The position numbers were made by a program, and so were the translations under genes. Below, piece after piece: positions 59,861-64,000 of a stretch of 64,000 nucleotides of DNA; within the stretch, counting starts at the first letter, position 1; the number at the start of each line of letters is the position of its first letter. Below the pieces are notes generated by a model, which searched no databases, had not been told where the DNA came from, and saw nothing but the letters and a program-made list of their open reading frames with translations. The stretch covers positions 52,061,420-52,125,419 of the forward strand of contig CAMZMU010000063.1 of NCBI GenBank assembly GCA_947311845.1, written 5' to 3'. This stretch comes from Poa pratensis (Eukaryota > Streptophyta > Magnoliopsida > Poales > Poaceae).

Positions 59861-60248
59861 CCTCTTCATCTATGCAATCTCACTCTTAATTACATACGTC
59901 GAGATCATCTCGTGATCGGGTTTCGGCGGAACAAAGCCCCTCTTCCTCTCCTGGTTCATGTAACACGACGACGACTACGATGCAGCTTAATCGGAGGTTT
60001 TCTGTAGGCTTGATCCTGCAGATGTAATTAACCGGATGCCTTGCAAAAGCGCCGGGAATTCATCGGACTACACGCAATCTCTTCAGTCAGATCTCCTTCA
60101 TTGTTGTAGAAGGCAAAATAGGCAAACTCCTATGGGAGCATGTACATGTACTTTGTATTCAATACAATGATCAATAAAGATACAGAGTTCCCATATATAC
60201 TATGTGTTTGCCATCTATCTTTTTGTTTTGCTTTTCGTCGAACAAAAA

Positions 60249-60266
60249 TGGCACGCCCGGTGGGAC
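60249..60266 (+). promoter_or_regulatory. Primer binding site of the right-hand Gypsy element
   Basis: TGGCACGCCCGGTGGGAC, a TGG-starting sequence common after LTRs of grass Gypsy elements. It fixes the LTR end to just left of 60249 and the orientation to plus. Confidence 0.6.
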
Positions 60267-62885
60267 CTGATTCTCCTCCTATCTTTGCTGCGCTGATCGT
60301 CGTCAAATTTTCTTGAGATGAACCAAAACTCCTTGTGTTCGTGTTCACAAGTTCCAAGCGATGGCTATACTGCAAGTGCTTGTTTGATTTGAAAGGAAAA
60401 GAAAGAAAAGAAGGCCATGGTTTCACGTATCATCCTGGTGTGCATACGCTTGCTGCAACAAATGCATGCATGGCACGCATCTTTCATATTTCTCCACTGA
60501 GTCGATTATCATCAGAAAGACTGCTCTCCAAGATTCTTTACTTGCCTCAAGTATTTGGCACGTACTTGCAACATCATGAGTACTAGTACTCGCCCGAGCG
60601 TCTTTTGTCCGGAGAATAAATTTCATCAAGCTTGTATTAACCGTGTTGTCTACGTACAGTTTGTGAGGTGATCTATTGGTCAAGTGAATCATCGGCATGA
60701 ACCAAAGTTATTAAAAAAAATGCTCGTCGATTGCACGCAGCATATGCACGTTCAGTAGTACATGGAGTCGCCACATAAACTCCTTCGTTGAGAAAAAATA
60801 CGTGCGCCATGCACGAAGCACTCTGTGCCCTTTGCATGTCATAAATATATATGCATGTTTGACACGCACGTTCTACTCTTCCCATGTATCATGCACCCTG
60901 GTGAAAAAGAAAAGAGATGACCTCGATGGTGTTTTTCCGTTCAAAGCGTACTTTGTGTGACGATTGAGATGTAAAAAAGGGGCAATGCGGGATGTGGAAA
61001 GATTTGTGTTACACTTTGAGAATACATGTGATTCCTTCCCTATTATCACCATTGAACAAGTCGTGAACCATAGTTCTGCTCCGAGTATGCTCCAGTTTTG
61101 ATTCTTGCCTCTCATGCATGGCAAATCATCAAACATGGAAGTATTATCTAGTACTATACGACGAAGTATCCAGCGTCCATTTGTTCTGCTGAGTCTATGA
61201 AGTACATAAAAAAATGCTTCCACCAAAGCAATGGAGAAACTCATAGCCTTCGATTGCAGAGGCATGCAATTTCTCTATGAAAAGAACACTGCAACAGCTC
61301 CAATATTAGTTCAGAGAGCTACAACATAAGGCCGTGAACCATCTCCACGGGCTGGGGCACGCCAAGGCAATATGCTCCTGATCAATACACATTCTCGGAC
61401 GCGACTCCGTCATCTTACCATGGGAACATGTCAAGAAGCTCGTGGCCTCATTGTCCACAAAGACGAAATGCTCCCAGTCATGCCAACCCTCTCGTCGAAA
61501 CTCATGGTTTCGCCAATTTACCTACTCTCGGTCAACAATGTTACCTGAATCATGGGCATGGACTTGTACTCGTGGTGCCCTATGAAGGTAATATCATGAG
61601 GTTTTACACCAGTCCATAACAAGAAGTGGACAATTTTCTCCACACATTTGTGATTCATGTGACAACATGTGTAGCCTTGCATATATCCGACTCCCATCTC
61701 TCATATATAAGATAAGATGATAAATCGATCAACCTCAATGGCATCAACATGATGACGCCTATCTCCCACATGAGTCCACATGTTGTCAGAGCTGTGTGTA
61801 GCAGCCGATGGGTACATACTCGGCCGAGAAGAATAGTACCGAGGCGACGTCGGAGTCGCCAAGAACAAACTATCCACATATGGCTAGCACCCTCGCTTAT
61901 GTGCTAATACTGTACATATGATCCACCATGATTATTGGATGGGCCAGAGCACAATGCACAATGTCCCGAGAGGCTTAAATAAGCTTACTCCTCCATACTC
62001 GTTTCCTCTTGTAGTATTAAAAACTACGGATGATCGTATGGGGTGAAAAAAGTAAAACCCCTAGAGCAACCACGGGCTGGGGGCAGTACTGCCATCTGGA
62101 TATATCTGTGGTCTATCCCAATGACCGGGGGCAAGAATAGTAGGTGATATTGTAGGCTGGCGTTGAAAGAATTTTCTTTCGAAAGAAGGCATACGTTCTT
62201 TATTGCAGGTTGTTTCTTACCAACGTATGTTTCATTTCCCTAAATGGATATTAGCTGCCTACGGAGCTTGTTACAGTTTGAATAAGCATGCATGTCATGA
62301 TAATCCAAGTTGACAGAGCGGTAAGCTCTGTCAGCAAACTCAAATGATATAAGCAATGATAATCCAAGTTGCTTGATGGATTATGGCTTTAGCTTTGCCA
62401 CAGTTTATTTTCCAATCAGACTGCTAAGTTAAAGGTGTAGCTGAAATTTCAATATGAACACCGAAGTCCATACTTTGAGTTGGACCAGTGTTGCGATATT
62501 ATGTAATGCCCGAGAATAAATGACTATCACCTCGCCAAGTCCTCACATGCAAGCACACGCATGTTTCAAAAAAAAAATCGTGCGAGAGGCCTTGCTTAGA
62601 GAGAGAAATTCTTTCATCATCTATGAACTACTGCTGCTAAAGTAACATCACTGATCGGCTATAGATATAAAAAAATGGAGGCAGCTGCAGACCTGTCTTT
62701 TGCCCTTCAAATCTTGAATGTGATAATTTCTGGATAAAGGGTACTTCTTATATGTTCAGGTGGATCGCATCATAGATGCATCCGAGCCATGCACTTTTTC
62801 CTCCCTTCGTTCAAAAAAAAAAAAATCACCATGCGTGAGCCTCATGGTTGCTAAAAAAAGGAATAAAGCATGGGGGCAAGCCATC
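60267..62885. other. Degenerate region where gag, protease and RT would be expected
   Basis: About 2.6 kb between the PBS and the RNase H start. No gag, protease or RT motif is readable; frames are short. A full Gypsy would need more space, so deletion or replacement is likely. Positions 62050-62170 contain CCACGGGCTGGGGGCA and GACCGGGGGCAAGA, two related G-rich phrases. Confidence 0.5.
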
Positions 62886-63400
62886 ATTCTTTTTCCTATA
62901 CCCGATGATCCTCCATTGATCGTCGAGCTTCCTGAGAAAGTATTTACCGTCGACGAGTCCCAGTGGGAACTATATTTTGATGGAGCCTCTCGCACAGAGA
63001 CGGATCCTGACGGTGGAGCAAGACGGCGAGCTGGCGCAGGATTGATATTCAAAACACCTCAAGGGGGAACCATACACCACTCTTTCTCTCTTCTTAAAGG
63101 AGTGCTCCAATAATGAAGCAGAATATGAGGCTCTTCTTTTTGGGCTTCTCCTAGCACTATCTATGGACGTGTGAAACATCATAGTATACGGTGATTCTCC
63201 GCTTATTGTTCATTAATAACATATACGAGGTACGCAAAGCTCAACTAGTGCCATATCCCACGGCGGCCCAGGTCGTCATGAAGAAATTTGAGCACATCCA
63301 ATTATTGCAAGTTCCACGAAGCAAGAATGCTCCCACGGACGCATTAGCTAAGCTTGCAGCAGCGTTAGTGCTCCAAGGGAGCCCGCTCAAGTACAAGTAG
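62886..63400 (+). pseudogene. RNase H of the right-hand Gypsy element
   Basis: First frame: DDPPLIVELPEKVF, WELYFDGASRTE (first Asp) and GAGLIFKTPQGGTIHHS. After a frame change near 63100: NNEAEYEALLFGLLLALSMD (Glu), a stop, then a YGDS motif. The last frame (63191-63400) holds KFEHIQLLQVPRSKNAPTDA and LAKLAAAL. The three acidic residues are visible, but two breaks make it non-coding. Confidence 0.88.
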
Positions 63401-63420
63401 AGAAAGGTGGCTTCTTCCTG

Positions 63421-64000
63421 CTGTATTAGAACTAATCCCACAAGAATATGAAGTACACCATGTTGTTGCCAACTCTAGCGCTGACGAAGACTGGCGCAAG
63501 CCGTTACTCTATTACTTTAATCATGAAATACTGCCAAGTGATAAAGTGGAAAGACGCAGGTTGCATCGACGCCTGCCTTCTTATGTGGTTAAACCAAGAA
63601 CTTTATATCGGCGTTCTTTTGGGTAAGAGATGTTGCTAAGATGTGTATCTAGAAATGAAGCCGATCAAGTCTTACAAGAGGTCCATCATGTTATGTGCGG
63701 TGGACATCAAAGTGGACCAAAAATGTATCATAGTATCAAGTTATGTGGCTACTATTGGCCAGGGGTCATGAAAGACTGCCTCAGGGTGGCAAGGTCATGT
63801 CATAGTTGCCAAATTCATGGCGTTATAAAACATCAACCTCCAGTTCCACTACATTCGACTGTACCTGCATGGCCTTTTGATGCATGGGGTATAGATGTCG
63901 TCGGTCCCCTTGATCCTCCATCCTCCAGGGGGCACAAATTCATTATTGCAGCTACGGACTATTTTTCTAGGTGGGCAGAAGCAGTACCACTGGCAGAAGT
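63421..64000 (+). pseudogene. Integrase of the right-hand Gypsy element, cut by the window edge
   Basis: The frame runs from the RNase H linker (ELIPQEYEVHHVVANSS) to the window end with one stop at 63624-63626. The HHCC zinc site is seen as EVHHVMCGGHQSG then CHSCQIHG. The catalytic core begins with AWPFDAWGIDVVGPLDPP (first Asp) and is still open at 64000. The order RNase H then integrase confirms Ty3/Gypsy on the plus strand. Confidence 0.9.

Larger units (their letters stand above)
58316..60244 (+). repeat. Putative 5' LTR of a plus-strand Gypsy element
   Basis: Ends TCGTCGAACA just before a PBS at 60249. It holds a TATA box (CTATATAAACAC near 58751) and a polyadenylation-like AATAAA near 60173, as LTRs do. 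The left boundary cannot be fixed; it may start anywhere from about 58316 to 58700. A short ATG frame (MTIVSSIVALKG) follows the promoter and ends at a GT donor-like site. Confidence 0.45.

Noticed and set aside
1..64000. Search for tRNA, rRNA, CRISPR-like arrays and bacterial-type systems
   Set aside because: No cloverleaf with promoter boxes, no rRNA blocks and no regularly spaced spacer arrays were seen. The tandem arrays found lack unique spacers of constant length and sit in plant retroelements.

Overview
This window is repeat-dense plant DNA, almost certainly from a large-genome grass, most likely Triticeae. The reasons are deeply nested LTR retrotransposons with target-site duplications, a Stowaway MITE with CTCCCTCCGTC-type ends, CACTA-like and hAT-like remnants, and spliced genes with GT-AG introns. 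It is not bacterial, so there are no operons, CRISPR arrays or ribosome binding sites.

Layout. Positions 1-3300 hold unassigned intergenic DNA. One clear host gene lies at 3626-10588 on the minus strand: an 11-exon ABCC-type (MRP) ABC transporter. All its splice sites are canonical, but eight single-base deletions break the frame. Positions 11581-20574 are a Copia LTR split by Gypsy element A (12155-20217, TSD GTTAC), which carries gag, protease, RT, RNase H and integrase. Positions 21122-23287 are the first copy of a local duplication, followed by CACTA-like DNA with an 8-bp-TSD hAT element at 24086-24729.

Positions 25619-53188 are one Copia element (TSD CGGTT) opened by nested insertions. 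A 5.1-kb solo LTR (TSD TCTAC) sits in its left LTR. Gypsy element B (32473-43162, TSD GCAAG) sits in its RNase H region and itself carries a 1.7-kb solo LTR (TSD GCTGC). A 6.9-kb non-autonomous LTR element (43232-50156, TSD CGCCA) lies between RT and RNase H. The second copy of the local duplication follows at 53200-56793, with a Stowaway MITE and a 1.3-kb insertion private to it. A small three-exon gene of unknown function lies at 57853-58315. The right end carries plus-strand Gypsy sequence: an LTR with tandem repeats, a PBS, then RNase H and integrase running off the window.

The most notable content is in the Gypsy pair. A and B share LTRs, a PBS and 3' hairpin arrays, but A has pol and lacks the extra gene, while B lacks RT to integrase and carries on the opposite strand a five-exon spliced gene of about 976 codons. 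The hairpin array in both shows compensatory base changes in its stems. Almost every frameshift in the window, in the host gene and in the elements, can be explained by loss of a single base, mostly in short homopolymers. This raises the possibility of assembly indels rather than true decay.
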